Below are positions 51,208-60,176 of a stretch of DNA of 64,000 nucleotides, one piece after another. Position numbers and translations under genes: made by a program. The DNA comes from Pedobacter endophyticus (GTDB lineage Bacteria; Bacteroidota; Bacteroidia; Sphingobacteriales; Sphingobacteriaceae). Under the pieces are notes generated by a model. The model made no database searches and was not told the origin of the DNA. It saw only the letters and a list, made by a program, of their open reading frames with translations. The DNA lies in the NCBI RefSeq assembly GCF_015679185.1, contig NZ_CP064939.1, forward strand, positions 4,588,001 through 4,652,000, given 5' to 3'. Within the stretch, counting starts at the first letter, position 1. The number at the start of each line of letters is the position of its first letter.

Positions 51208-51331
51208 ACGAACACGGCATGTCGTTGGCATCTATGCATATTAATACATGCTTTACGGGGCTGTATGGTTTAAATAATGCTGATTATTTTGAGCCCTGCG
51301 GACCGTAAGCTCCACCTAAAAGTAGTAAGCC

Positions 51332-53386
51332 TTAAATTTTGATCGACAAACCCCCATAAAAGTTGATTCCGGCTGCCGAATTAAAATACCTTCCATTCGC
51401 AGCATTTAAATCGTTGCCAAGGCTGTACTTTTGATTGAGAAGATTATTTGCACCGATAAAAACTTCGAAAGGAGTGTGGGCAATTTTTAACATGCGCACA
51501 CCTGCCTTCGCTTCTATCAAATCGTAGTTGGCGGCAAAAACGGAATTTGCATCGTTTAACGGGATGGAAGAGGTATGGTTGTGTTGTAAAAACAAATACA
51601 GGCCTTTTTTAAAGTCGAAGCTTAAACTGTTGATCAGCGTGTGCGCAGGAACGCCCGTTAACCTGTTTCCGGTGTATACAGCGTTTCCGCTTTCAAATTC
51701 GCCAAATCTGAAGTGGCTATACGTATAATTGCTTCTCCATTGTATGCCAGTTAAAAAACGGTTAGGGTTTTTAATCAGCCATAGTGCCGCATCGAGCTCT
51801 AAACCTCGTTGTTTAGTGCCCCCCGCATTAATAAAATACTCCGCATCATTTTCATTCAGGCGCCTTACGATGGCATCCTGGAGCTCGAACTGGAATACAT
51901 TTGCATTGACATAAAAACGGTCGTTGGCTGTTCGATAACGTATTCCAGCTTCGTAATTCCACCCCGACTCTGCCTGTAGATCGTTATTGATCTGGTTATC
52001 AGATGATCGTACCTCAGCAATGGTAGGCGTTGAATAGCCTTTACTGATTGAACCTCTAACCGAAATGTTATCATTTAATAAATAAGAGGCAGCTATTTTC
52101 GGCATAAATTTCGCGTCGAAGTTTCGCTGCTGTTGCGCAATTGCAATAGGAAAGAAGCTTTCGTAGTTGTACTTAAAAAAGTTTAAACTAGAAGCCAGTT
52201 CAATCAGCAGTTTTTGATTAATGTCGAAATTAAACCTGACGAACGCAAAATTCTGACCCGCCCGTAAATGGTCAAAAGCTTGCAAATCAGCTGCCTTTCC
52301 TGCCTCATTGTCGAAGTTTCTGATTTCGCTTTTCGTTCTTGATGTTTCGAGACCAATTTGCGTATTAAAGCCAAAGTTTGAGGTGGTTTGGTTGTAGGCC
52401 AAAAAAGTTCTTAGTCCAATAGTACTTTCGTAACGCTTTTCGTAATTCGTTATAAAAGGGTTTTTGAAATCAGTATAACTGGTAAAAACAGCCAGCACGT
52501 GCTTGAAGTGGCTGTCGATTTGATAAGTATTCGATAATCCCCCAAAAATGGTCTTGTTGTAGATTGCAGCTTGTTGAGTAATTGCGCCCGGAATGGTTGG
52601 GGTAGCCGGCCGCGCAAGTTTAGGGTCTTGCTGTAATTGTGCGGCCGTTAATCCACCAGGTGTTTTGTAAGCCAGGTCGCTGTAAAACACGAAGGCTTTT
52701 AAGCTGCCGGCGGGTGTATAATCCCACTGATGCATCGTTTGAAGGTATTTTCGTTCCAACGCACTGTTCTGGCGGTAGCCATCACTTCGCTGGTACCCTT
52801 CGCCAAAGCTGAACCGGTAATTTTTAAACTGATGTTGCAGTTGTGCAGTCTGATGGAAAAGGCCATAAGAGCCTGCTGTAACCGATACCTTTGCTTCGTT
52901 TCTATTTATAGCAGGAGGATTAATGAGCACTGCTCCGCCCGTATTAGCGCCAAAAATGCTCGATTCCGGCCCTTTAAAAATTTCCATGTTGCCAACGGCA
53001 TTTACATCAAGCGAGTTAAGATAGCTGTTACCGCCAGCATCAGTTAGTGGAAAATCGTCTATATAAATCTTAACATTTCTGATTCCGAATGGCGATCGTA
53101 GCAAACTGCCGCGTAACGAAAGGCGGTAGCTTCCGGGCGATCTTTCTTCCATTCTTACTCCTGACACCGTATTCAACGTACTCACAAGCGAATTGTTGTT
53201 TTGCCGACCGAGCAGAGAACTGTCGATCAAACTAACCGCCGAAACCGAACGCAATAAAGGCTGCGGATTGTAATAACCTCGGATGATAACCTCATTTAAT
53301 TTCTTTGTAGAATCGTTTTGAACGATTTGAGCCTGACAAATGGAAAAAAAGAAAATAATAACAAAGGAAAGAGAAATGGATTTCAA
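51332..53386 (-). CDS. TonB-dependent outer-membrane receptor (siderophore/metal type)
   Basis: A 684-residue receptor with leader ending ICQAQ. The plug begins at LNEVIIRGYYN (TonB-box-like segment and VSAVSLID), with LRGSLLRSPFGIRNVKIYIDDFPLTDAGGNSYLNSLDVNAVGNMEIFKGPESSIFGANTGGAVLINPP as the plug core. The barrel ends in a terminal strand SAAGINFYGGLSIKI. It lacks the SusC N-terminal domain and SusD partner, so uptake of an iron complex or cofactor is more likely than glycan. It lies downstream of the dehydrogenase-like lipoprotein gene on the same strand (74-bp gap). Ligand unknown. Confidence 0.92.
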   Translation of the reverse strand: MKSISLSFVIIFFFSICQAQIVQNDSTKKLNEVIIRGYYNPQPLLRSVSAVSLIDSSLLGRQNNNSLVSTLNTVSGVRMEERSPGSYRLSLRGSLLRSPFGIRNVKIYIDDFPLTDAGGNSYLNSLDVNAVGNMEIFKGPESSIFGANTGGAVLINPPAINRNEAKVSVTAGSYGLFHQTAQLQHQFKNYRFSFGEGYQRSDGYRQNSALERKYLQTMHQWDYTPAGSLKAFVFYSDLAYKTPGGLTAAQLQQDPKLARPATPTIPGAITQQAAIYNKTIFGGLSNTYQIDSHFKHVLAVFTSYTDFKNPFITNYEKRYESTIGLRTFLAYNQTTSNFGFNTQIGLETSRTKSEIRNFDNEAGKAADLQAFDHLRAGQNFAFVRFNFDINQKLLIELASSLNFFKYNYESFFPIAIAQQQRNFDAKFMPKIAASYLLNDNISVRGSISKGYSTPTIAEVRSSDNQINNDLQAESGWNYEAGIRYRTANDRFYVNANVFQFELQDAIVRRLNENDAEYFINAGGTKQRGLELDAALWLIKNPNRFLTGIQWRSNYTYSHFRFGEFESGNAVYTGNRLTGVPAHTLINSLSFDFKKGLYLFLQHNHTSSIPLNDANSVFAANYDLIEAKAGVRMLKIAHTPFEVFIGANNLLNQKYSLGNDLNAANGRYFNSAAGINFYGGLSIKI

Positions 53387-53460
53387 TGCTCGGAAATTAA
53401 GTAGGCCACAAATCGGAGATAAAATTAGTTATTAACTTCCAATCTGTGGCCTGATACATA

Positions 53461-54780
53461 TTATTTTGCTGCAACTCGCCAAATTATGCCACTAACATCG
53501 TCGGCCACTAAAAGTGCACCATCAGGAGTAAGCGTTACGCCAACAGGGCGACCATAAACTTCAGCCTTGTCAACATCGGCGATAAATCCTGTTAAAAAGT
53601 CTTCGAGTTTTCCGCTTGGTTTGCCATCAGAAAATGGAACGAAAGCGACTTTATATCCTGAAAGCGCCGACCTGTTCCATGAGCCATGTTGACCTATGAA
53701 TGCGCCGCCCTGGTATTTTGCAGGAAACTTTTTGCCTTTATAAAAAGCAAGCCCCAAAGATGCGGTATGCGCACCAACCGGAACATCGGGAGCAATGGCT
53801 TTTTTAACCATCTCGGGGTTTTTGCCTTTGAGGCGAGGATCTTCATTTTGACCGTAATAAGAAAAAGGCCAGCCATAAAATGCGCCTTCTTTCACACTGG
53901 TGATATAATCTGGAACCAAATCATCGCCCAATTCATCGCGTTCATTTATAGCGGTCCACAACATATTCGTTTTCGGTGCCCAATCTATCCCAACCGGGTT
54001 TCTTAATCCACTGGCATAAATTTTTTCTCCGGTTCCATCGGGGTTGATCTCCAAAATGTTTGCTCTTCTAACCTCGTTTTCAAGCCCATGTTCGCCCACG
54101 TTACTGCCCGAACCTACCGTAACGTAAATTTTGCTGTTATCAGCATTGGCAATCAAATTGCGGGTCCAGTGGTTGTTGTAGCCGCCAGCAGGCAAGCTCA
54201 GTATTTTTTTACCAGTCCCGGTAATTTTGGTGTCGCCCGTTTTATACGGATAAACCCAAAGCCCATCGGTGTTAGCTACGTAGAACTTATCGCCGATAAT
54301 AAGCATGCCGAAAGGTTGGTTTAAACCCATCAAAAAAGTGGTTGTTGTTTCAGGCTTTCCATCCTTATTCGCGTCTCGATACAATAGAATAGTATTTGCG
54401 CTTTTTCCCGGCACCTCCGATTTGGCTTTTCCTGTAACGGTATTAACCACTGTTTCTTTAGCGCTACGTTCAGAATTTGAAAGTGCAACCAACACGTCTC
54501 CGTTTGGTGCAATGTAAGTGTTTCGCGGGCTTTTAATGTCTGATGCAAACCTCGTAACCACAAAACCCTCTGGCGCAACCGGCGTTTTGTTGTCGGGCCA
54601 GCCAATAACCTTACTAAATTTATTTTTCGAAGCGGTGGTGTCGGGCGCTGGTAAATTTACCTGTTGCGTTTCTGTTGATACGACTGCCGAATCTCCTTGA
54701 TTTTCCTTGTCTTTAGAATTAGATTGGCAGGCAACTATTAGCGTTGAGGCAATTGCTGAGTAAAAAAAGTTTCTTTTCAT
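53461..54780 (-). CDS. PQQ-dependent sugar (sorbosone/glucose) dehydrogenase-like lipoprotein
   Basis: A 439-residue lipoprotein (leader ending LIVACQ, C18) with the six-bladed propeller of the soluble glucose/sorbosone dehydrogenase family. Marks are APEGFVVTRFASDIKSPRNTYIAPNGDVLVALSNS, GLNQPFGMLIIGDKFYVANTDG, YASGLRNPVGIDWAPKTNMLWTAINERDELGDDLVPDYITSV, and FIGQHGSWNRSALSGYKVAFVPF with the family histidine. If PQQ is bound it would oxidise an aldose or sorbosone in the periplasm; no PQQ synthesis genes are in the window. It is upstream of and co-directional with the TonB receptor. Confidence 0.88.
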   Translation of the reverse strand: MKRNFFYSAIASTLIVACQSNSKDKENQGDSAVVSTETQQVNLPAPDTTASKNKFSKVIGWPDNKTPVAPEGFVVTRFASDIKSPRNTYIAPNGDVLVALSNSERSAKETVVNTVTGKAKSEVPGKSANTILLYRDANKDGKPETTTTFLMGLNQPFGMLIIGDKFYVANTDGLWVYPYKTGDTKITGTGKKILSLPAGGYNNHWTRNLIANADNSKIYVTVGSGSNVGEHGLENEVRRANILEINPDGTGEKIYASGLRNPVGIDWAPKTNMLWTAINERDELGDDLVPDYITSVKEGAFYGWPFSYYGQNEDPRLKGKNPEMVKKAIAPDVPVGAHTASLGLAFYKGKKFPAKYQGGAFIGQHGSWNRSALSGYKVAFVPFSDGKPSGKLEDFLTGFIADVDKAEVYGRPVGVTLTPDGALLVADDVSGIIWRVAAK

Positions 54781-54885
54781 AACGATGTTTTAGAACTTAG
54801 GATAATTCTAAAGCATAACATTAAAATGAAAGAGATGTTTTTTAATAAACAGTAGAAGAGTTTATTTATTTAATGCTGTTGATTG

Positions 54886-55506
54886 CTATTTTGGGACTTT
54901 AACCAGATTCTGGAAGAGTTTTTCTTCGATATCCTTTGCATTTAGCAGCAATGCCGAAAATTGAGGGTCTGATTTGATTAGCAGAAACTTGCCGTCTGGA
55001 AGCACAATGGCCGATGTTCCACAAGTGATAGGTTCTTTAAACAGTAAGCGCCTTAAAAAACCCGAATCCGTTTCAATCTCCAGGCCCGACGATTTAATCT
55101 GACTAAAGTTTTTGCCAATTTCTTTGTATTGATAAATTGAAGCCTTAGGCCGCTTCGCTGCCTTGTCGATAATATTTTTTTGAAACGCCCAACGCACATC
55201 GTTCAAAAAGGCATTGTTTTGGTTTCTGAGGTCATTCCAACACGCATCGTTATTAAAATCGTACTTAATAATGATGGTATCCCTTAATTTTACCCTTTCA
55301 TTCTGTTTGAGATATAAATGAAGCGAATCCAATTGTAAATCGGTGAGCGAACCTGCGTCGTAACGTTTGTCCTCATCAACGTAAAGCTTCGGTGTGCAGC
55401 TGTAGGCTAATGCACATATCGAGGCAATAGACAACAATGTGGCGTAACGCTTAAAAATCTTAACAGGGAGAGAACTTTTGGAAGGGAGTGATAAGAGGAA
55501 TTTCAT
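54886..55506 (-). CDS. Hypothetical lipoprotein
   Basis: A 206-residue protein whose leader hydrophobic core (ATLLSIASICALAYSC, C37) gives a lipoprotein signal after an unusually long basic N-terminus; a later start is possible but no internal ATG precedes the core. The mature chain has a repeated-strand look: DTIIIKYDFNNDACWNDL, KEPITCGTSAIVLPDGKFLLIKSDPQF. Two cysteines (in DACWND and ITCGT) may pair. No family is recognised. It is 105 bp upstream of the dehydrogenase-like gene on the same strand. Confidence 0.7.
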   Translation of the reverse strand: MKFLLSLPSKSSLPVKIFKRYATLLSIASICALAYSCTPKLYVDEDKRYDAGSLTDLQLDSLHLYLKQNERVKLRDTIIIKYDFNNDACWNDLRNQNNAFLNDVRWAFQKNIIDKAAKRPKASIYQYKEIGKNFSQIKSSGLEIETDSGFLRRLLFKEPITCGTSAIVLPDGKFLLIKSDPQFSALLLNAKDIEEKLFQNLVKVPK

Positions 55507-55863
55507 ATGTTAATTGATAGATGCTTTAAATTTAGTCTTTTTTGGTAGCGTTTTAAAATTTAATTCGTCTTAACCCTTAAACCCAATTCCGGTCTCCGTT
55601 GCTGGTTGAGCTTTCTATTCTCGTCCTAATTAGTGCTGGATTTTAAATCAAGAGCTGAAAAACGAGGTCGGAAAATCTCGATTAACGGGTTATTAGTTCT
55701 GCCTTCCAAATCAATAATTTGCCTTTAAACCAGTATTATTCCTTTAAAAATTCGTAAATGGTCAACCTAAAATCGTAAATCTTACTATCTTTAGGCGATT
55801 TAAAAAAACCAGCTTCGTTCGAATCGGTTTTCTTGTTAAACAAATAGTAAAAATCAATTAAAC
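55507..55863. promoter_or_regulatory. Divergent intergenic region; promoter of isocitrate dehydrogenase
   Basis: No gene is seen in 357 bp. A near -7 box TATCTTTA (55786-55793; one mismatch to TAnnTTTG) lies 70 bp before the icd start. An AACAAATAGTAAAAATCAATTAA stretch precedes the ATG, without a Shine-Dalgarno, as is usual in this phylum. Confidence 0.4.
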
Positions 55864-58083
55864 ATGTCAAATACATCAAAAATTATCTACACCAAAACCG
55901 ATGAGGCGCCAATGTTGGCTACCTATTCACTATTGCCAATCGTACAAGCTTTCACAGCGTCAGCCGGCATTGATGTAGAAACCAGAGATATTTCTTTAGC
56001 AGGAAGGATTTTGGCGAACTTTCCTGAGTATTTAAAAGACGATCAAAAAATTGGCGATGCTTTAGCCGAGCTGGGTGCTTTGGCAACAACTCCAGAGGCA
56101 AACATCATTAAGTTACCAAATATTTCGGCATCTATTCCACAATTGGTGGCTGCTATTAGCGAATTGCAATCGCAAGGTTATGCGCTCCCTAATTACCCAG
56201 ATAATGCGCAAACTGACGAAGAAAAGGCCATTAAGGCGAAGTACGCAAAAGTACTTGGATCGGCGGTAAATCCGGTGTTACGCGAAGGCAACTCTGACAG
56301 AAGAGCACCTAAAGCGGTAAAGAATTATGCAAAGCAAAACCCGCATTCGATGGGTAAATGGTCTGCCGATTCGAAAACTAAAGTGGCCAGCATGAGCGAG
56401 GGCGATTTTTATGGCTCGGAGAAGTCGGTAACGATCGAAAACGCAAGCCAGTTTAAAATTGAATTTGTTGCTGCAGATGGTGCCGTAACTGAATTAAAAG
56501 GCTTGTCGCCATTAAAGGTAGGCGAAGTGATCGATTGCTCGGCAATGAGCTTATCGGCACTGAAATCGTTTGTTGCAAAAGAAATTGAAGAAGCGAAAGC
56601 TGCAGGCGTTTTATTATCTGCGCATTTGAAGGCCACAATGATGAAGGTTTCAGATCCGATTATCTTCGGCGCAATTGTAGAAGTTTATTTCGCTGATGTT
56701 TTTGCTAAATATGCCGATCTTTTCAAAGAACTCAACATCGATACCCGCAATGGTTTAGGCGATGTTTACGCTAAAATTGCGGGCAATGCCAAACAAGCTG
56801 AAGTTGAAGCCGCATTGGCTCAGGCTATCGAAAACGGACCCGCGCTGGCGATGGTAAACTCGGATAAGGGAATTACAAATTTACACGTACCTAGCGATGT
56901 AATTGTGGATGCCTCGATGCCGGCTATGATTCGCACTTCTGGCCAGATGTGGAATAAAGAGGGTAAGCCTGAAGATACAATCGCACTAATTCCAGATCGT
57001 TCTTACGCTGGTGTTTATACCGCAACAATCGATGACTGTAAAGCGCATGGTGCTTTCGATGTAACTACGATGGGGTCGGTTCCGAATGTGGGCTTAATGG
57101 CGCAAAAAGCTGAAGAATACGGTTCGCACGATAAGACTTTTCAAGCAACCGCAACAGGAGTAATCCGCGTTACGGATGCTGATGGAAACGTTTTCTTCGA
57201 TCAAAAGGTGGAGCAGGGCGATATTTTTCGCATGTGCCAAACTAAAGATGCACCCATTCAGGATTGGGTTAAATTGGCCGTAAACCGGGCTCGTTTATCA
57301 GAAACCCCTGCGGTTTTCTGGTTAGATGAAAACAGGGCGCACGATAGAGAAATTATTGCGAAAGTGAACAAATATTTAAAAGACTTCGATACCAACGGAC
57401 TTGATATTCGAATTCTTGCCCCAATTGATGCAACAAAATTCACGCTAGAGCGCATTCGTAAAGGCGAAGATACCATCTCAGTTACTGGTAACGTTTTACG
57501 TGATTATTTAACAGATTTATTCCCGATTTTAGAACTGGGAACTTCTGCGAAAATGCTTTCGATTGTTCCATTGATGAACGGCGGCGGTTTGTTTGAAACT
57601 GGTGCCGGCGGGTCTGCGCCAAAACACATTGAACAGTTTATTACCGAAGGTTATTTGCGTTGGGATTCATTAGGTGAGTTTTTGGCGCTTCAAGCTTCGT
57701 TAGAACATTTATCACAAACGCAAAACAACGCCAAAGCGCAGGTTTTGGCCGATGCATTGGATGAGGCAAATGCTAAATTTTTGGCGACAGATAAGTCTCC
57801 GGGAAGAAAGTTGGGTACAATTGATAACCGCGGTTCACACTTTTATTTGGCTTTGTATTGGGCAGAGGCTTTGGCTGCCCAAACTAAGGATGCAGAATTG
57901 CAAGCTAGATTCGCTGCTTTGGCAAAAGCCTTGAAAGAGAATGAAGCTAAAATTAATGAGGAATTAATTGGTGCTCAAGGTAAGCCACAAGAAATTGGCG
58001 GTTATTACCATCCGAATGATGAATTGGCTGGTAAGGCTATGCGTCCGAGTGAGACTTTAAATACTGCTTTGGCAAGTTTGTAG
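55864..58083 (+). CDS. icd: NADP-dependent isocitrate dehydrogenase, monomeric type
   Basis: Oxidatively decarboxylates isocitrate to 2-oxoglutarate with NADP+ in the tricarboxylic acid cycle. At 739 residues it matches the ~80-kDa monomeric class (IDH-II), not the dimeric ~45-kDa type. Marks are TDEAPMLATYSLLPIVQAF at the N-terminus, REGNSDRRAPKAVKNYAKQNPHSMGKW (isocitrate-binding residues), MIRTSGQMW, FRMCQTKDAPIQDWVKLAVNRARLSETPAVFWLDENRAHD, and GTSAKMLSIVPLMNGGGLFETGAGGSAPKH. It is a single gene with its own terminator at 58141. Assignment is firm. Confidence 0.97.
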   Translation: MSNTSKIIYTKTDEAPMLATYSLLPIVQAFTASAGIDVETRDISLAGRILANFPEYLKDDQKIGDALAELGALATTPEANIIKLPNISASIPQLVAAISELQSQGYALPNYPDNAQTDEEKAIKAKYAKVLGSAVNPVLREGNSDRRAPKAVKNYAKQNPHSMGKWSADSKTKVASMSEGDFYGSEKSVTIENASQFKIEFVAADGAVTELKGLSPLKVGEVIDCSAMSLSALKSFVAKEIEEAKAAGVLLSAHLKATMMKVSDPIIFGAIVEVYFADVFAKYADLFKELNIDTRNGLGDVYAKIAGNAKQAEVEAALAQAIENGPALAMVNSDKGITNLHVPSDVIVDASMPAMIRTSGQMWNKEGKPEDTIALIPDRSYAGVYTATIDDCKAHGAFDVTTMGSVPNVGLMAQKAEEYGSHDKTFQATATGVIRVTDADGNVFFDQKVEQGDIFRMCQTKDAPIQDWVKLAVNRARLSETPAVFWLDENRAHDREIIAKVNKYLKDFDTNGLDIRILAPIDATKFTLERIRKGEDTISVTGNVLRDYLTDLFPILELGTSAKMLSIVPLMNGGGLFETGAGGSAPKHIEQFITEGYLRWDSLGEFLALQASLEHLSQTQNNAKAQVLADALDEANAKFLATDKSPGRKLGTIDNRGSHFYLALYWAEALAAQTKDAELQARFAALAKALKENEAKINEELIGAQGKPQEIGGYYHPNDELAGKAMRPSETLNTALASL

Positions 58084-58140
58084 TTGAATATGAGTTGTCA
58101 ATTTTGGAGCAATTGCTTTAAAAAGTGACTTGTAAATATT

Positions 58141-58173
58141 AGCGCTTCGATGATAAATCGGAGCGCTTTTTTT
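58141..58173 (+). terminator. Terminator of icd
   Basis: AGCGCTTCGAT and ATCGGAGCGCT form an 11-bp stem with one T-G pair around a 5-nt loop, followed by a T7 run. It lies 58 bp past the icd stop. Confidence 0.85.
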
Positions 58174-58236
58174 ATCATCGCGATTGGAGCGAAAGTGGAA
58201 CAAGGAGTAAAGCGTGCTATTTCAATGGCAAGTTAC

Positions 58237-58671
58237 TTAGTCGGACAGAATAAAATAGATTGTTTTTTCGGTTTTGATATTAAGGAGATAAAAACGTTCT
58301 TGTTGAATTATTTCAGGTTTTTTTGTTTGTAGATTAGTTGTGTCGATGAACCAAGGTGGTTTTCTGCTATAATTTTGACGTACTTTTTTCAGAAAGGTTT
58401 TTAAATCTAAATTGTCTTTTGCAAAGATCGAATTATAGGCGTTTGAGTCAGAGTAAGAAAATCTTCCAAATGCACATAATGAATCTAAGGCTGAGATACT
58501 CTTCAAGTTGTAAGCATCATTGTTGATTATATTTGGAAACCAGCTCTTATTTCGTGCGTTCATTTTATTAAATTCAGCGTAGGTTTTGTATTCCTGTTTG
58601 TATGTGTCTTGACAACCGAATAATAAAACTGCAATTAGAACAGCTGATGTATAATTTATAATTATATTCAA
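58237..58671 (-). CDS. Hypothetical small lipoprotein
   Basis: A 144-residue protein with a lipoprotein leader (AVLIAVLLFGC20). The mature part is polar and N/Y/S-rich (AEFNKMNARNKSWFPNIINNDAYNLKSISALDSLCAFGRFSY, then FLKKVRQNYSRKPPWFIDT), a makeup common in Bacteroidota accessory lipoproteins. No family is recognised. It is converging with icd and begins the accessory stretch 58.2-62.3 kb. Its start is set by the leader at 58671. Confidence 0.65.
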   Translation of the reverse strand: MNIIINYTSAVLIAVLLFGCQDTYKQEYKTYAEFNKMNARNKSWFPNIINNDAYNLKSISALDSLCAFGRFSYSDSNAYNSIFAKDNLDLKTFLKKVRQNYSRKPPWFIDTTNLQTKKPEIIQQERFYLLNIKTEKTIYFILSD

Positions 58672-58764
58672 AGTTTTATCTGTTTGGGTTATTGCTAACG
58701 GTTTATGCTTTGGGAAAGTAGGTTATGCTTTGCACAGACTTTCCACGAAAAAAAGATACAAATG

Positions 58765-59027
58765 TCAGAGTCGAGCAAATATTGAATTATAAATTAATCT
58801 CGTTATTTTCTCAACCCTTGAGCCCTTAATATCATCTATTATTTCGTCCGCACTCCTTGTTTCTTTCCACGCTCTGTAAAAGCTTTCTAAATCAGAATGA
58901 TTTTTTTTCTTTAGCTTTCTCCGATTCCATAAGCTTTTGCTATGAGCCGTTTTTTTGTAACACCATCAAGTCATGTTAGAAAACCGAAGTATAAGTCAAT
59001 CGTCGAATTTTTTAATGTTAAACCCAT
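58765..59027 (-). pseudogene. Decayed small gene, protein-like in two frames
   Basis: On the minus strand one frame reads MGLTLKNSTIDLYFGFLT, a TGA, then DGVTKKRLIAKAYGIGES and a TAA. From about 58890 a second frame continues as SDLESFYRAWKETRSADEI, then IDDIKGSRVEKITRLI, ending in a TGA at 58765. Both halves have real protein composition and join in order, so a frameshift plus a stop have probably broken one small gene. The tail (W...SADEIIDDIK-SR) resembles C-termini of small antitoxin-like proteins, but I cannot name the family. The remainder of the 466-bp gap holds nothing else. Confidence 0.4.
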
Positions 59028-59137
59028 AATTTTACTTTTTCTTAAAGGTATAAAAATTTCGTTTATATGGATTTTGAAAGGATGTCTCGATTGCGCTGAA
59101 AAGGTGACGTTAGCATAAGTCCTTCTCACTTGGCATT

Positions 59138-59875
59138 TTATAAGTCAAACAATTCTTTTGCTTTTTTCCAATTCTTTCTAAGTATTGGCCGGTTCACGCT
59201 TGTTTCACCATTTGATGGTTCACCTGAAAAGTGACAAAATCTTTCTGGGTAGTCCGGATCAGCAAATTCATTCCATCTTTTAAATGCGTCATAGCTTAAT
59301 GGCTTTTCAATGTTAAATAAAATTTCAACTCCTGTTCGAATACAATAACCCTTTCTTTTGCTTGTCGCCGATGAAGTCATTTTCTCGTTTGAGCTTTTAT
59401 TATTTGTCGGCTTGGTAAAAATAGGTTTTGATCCATTCCATTCAAATCGTTGACTTGTTTGGTTGATATAATCTACCTCTTTAAATGCGTCTTCAAAAAG
59501 TTGAGTGTCTGCTTGGTCGTTTTTATCAATTAAAACACCCATTTCTTTGTTGTTGGCCATTGAAAATTGATAAAGGTTCAAGGATGTAATTATCATTTTG
59601 TCATCATTGACATAGCACTTTGCATGTAGGGGTTCATTGTATCTTAAAATCACAAAACGAAGGCCTTGCAAGAATTTTATTTCGTCAGGATTCAGTTCCT
59701 GCTTGCCAAATATCACAGTTGTGACTTTGTCCTTGCTATTGCGATACGTCAAAAGTTCTTTGAAGTCGTTTGAGAGTTTTAGATAAGGCGAAATAAGAAT
59801 TAATCTTTCACCCGCATTTTTGATTAGGTCTTCAAGTTCTGAAACCGCTTTTCTTGTATTTATGAATTTTGCCAT
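59138..59875 (-). CDS. PLD-like nuclease-fold protein with single HKD motif and C-terminal degenerate zinc-ribbon-like region
   Basis: A 245-residue cytoplasmic protein. The phospholipase-D-like half (1-130) has strands RLILISPYLKL and VTTVIFGK and one HKD motif, H84-x-K86-x4-D91 with S98/N100 after it; single-HKD members act as dimers (Nuc-type nucleases). After a polar linker (145-172) comes a C-terminal module with two look-alike knuckles, C178-IRTG and C214-HFSG, each where a CxxCG knuckle would be expected, and then NRPILRKNW. Neighbours are a decayed gene and short accessory genes, so a role in DNA processing or defence is possible but unproven. Confidence 0.82.
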   Translation of the reverse strand: MAKFINTRKAVSELEDLIKNAGERLILISPYLKLSNDFKELLTYRNSKDKVTTVIFGKQELNPDEIKFLQGLRFVILRYNEPLHAKCYVNDDKMIITSLNLYQFSMANNKEMGVLIDKNDQADTQLFEDAFKEVDYINQTSQRFEWNGSKPIFTKPTNNKSSNEKMTSSATSKRKGYCIRTGVEILFNIEKPLSYDAFKRWNEFADPDYPERFCHFSGEPSNGETSVNRPILRKNWKKAKELFDL

Positions 59876-60066
59876 TGTCCACTGGTGTTTGCTTTGTGGT
59901 ATGCCGTCTTAGGATTTTCACCAACCCCTAAACATACGCTAACCTTTTCAGTCTAGCCGTTTTTAAACGTTTAAAACCACTTAGTTATCAATAACCAATA
60001 GGCGATTCGCCGATTATGATTTTAGAGCCGCTGAGTCTCCACGCGTCAACCCTTGTTTACAAGCCC
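59876..60066. other. Gene-free spacer with a perfect 16-bp palindrome
   Basis: TTTTAAACGTTTAAAA at 59961-59976 is a perfect palindrome, preceded by CCG. The 13-mer CCGTTTTTAAACG is shared with 50160-50172 upstream of ssb. A small GGCGA-T-TCGCC dyad follows near 60001. No coding frame is supported. Confidence 0.45.
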
Positions 60067-60140
60067 AAACAAATTTTTTGCACCACAATAAACCTTCTCC
60101 TTCTCCACTTGTTGCAAATTCATAATAATTAGGAAATACC
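60067..60140. repeat. Left copy of the ~70-bp direct repeat (acidic-protein gene leader)
   Basis: AAACAAATTTTTT...CCTTCTCCTTCTCCACTTGTTG...AAATTCATAATAAT..AGGA matches 62177-62250 with only scattered differences. The left copy is not followed by a gene start; it lies 36 bp past the stop of the propeller pseudogene. The right copy is the true leader of the gene at 62254. Confidence 0.8.
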
Positions 60141-60176
60141 TAAAATAAAAAACCAATGTTTTACATAATGCCCTAC

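Noticed and set aside
50624..51273. Several ORFs on both strands within the tandem array
   Set aside because: They translate the repeat units in changing frames; unit length (99-105 bp) shifts the frame from copy to copy, so no selected coding is likely.
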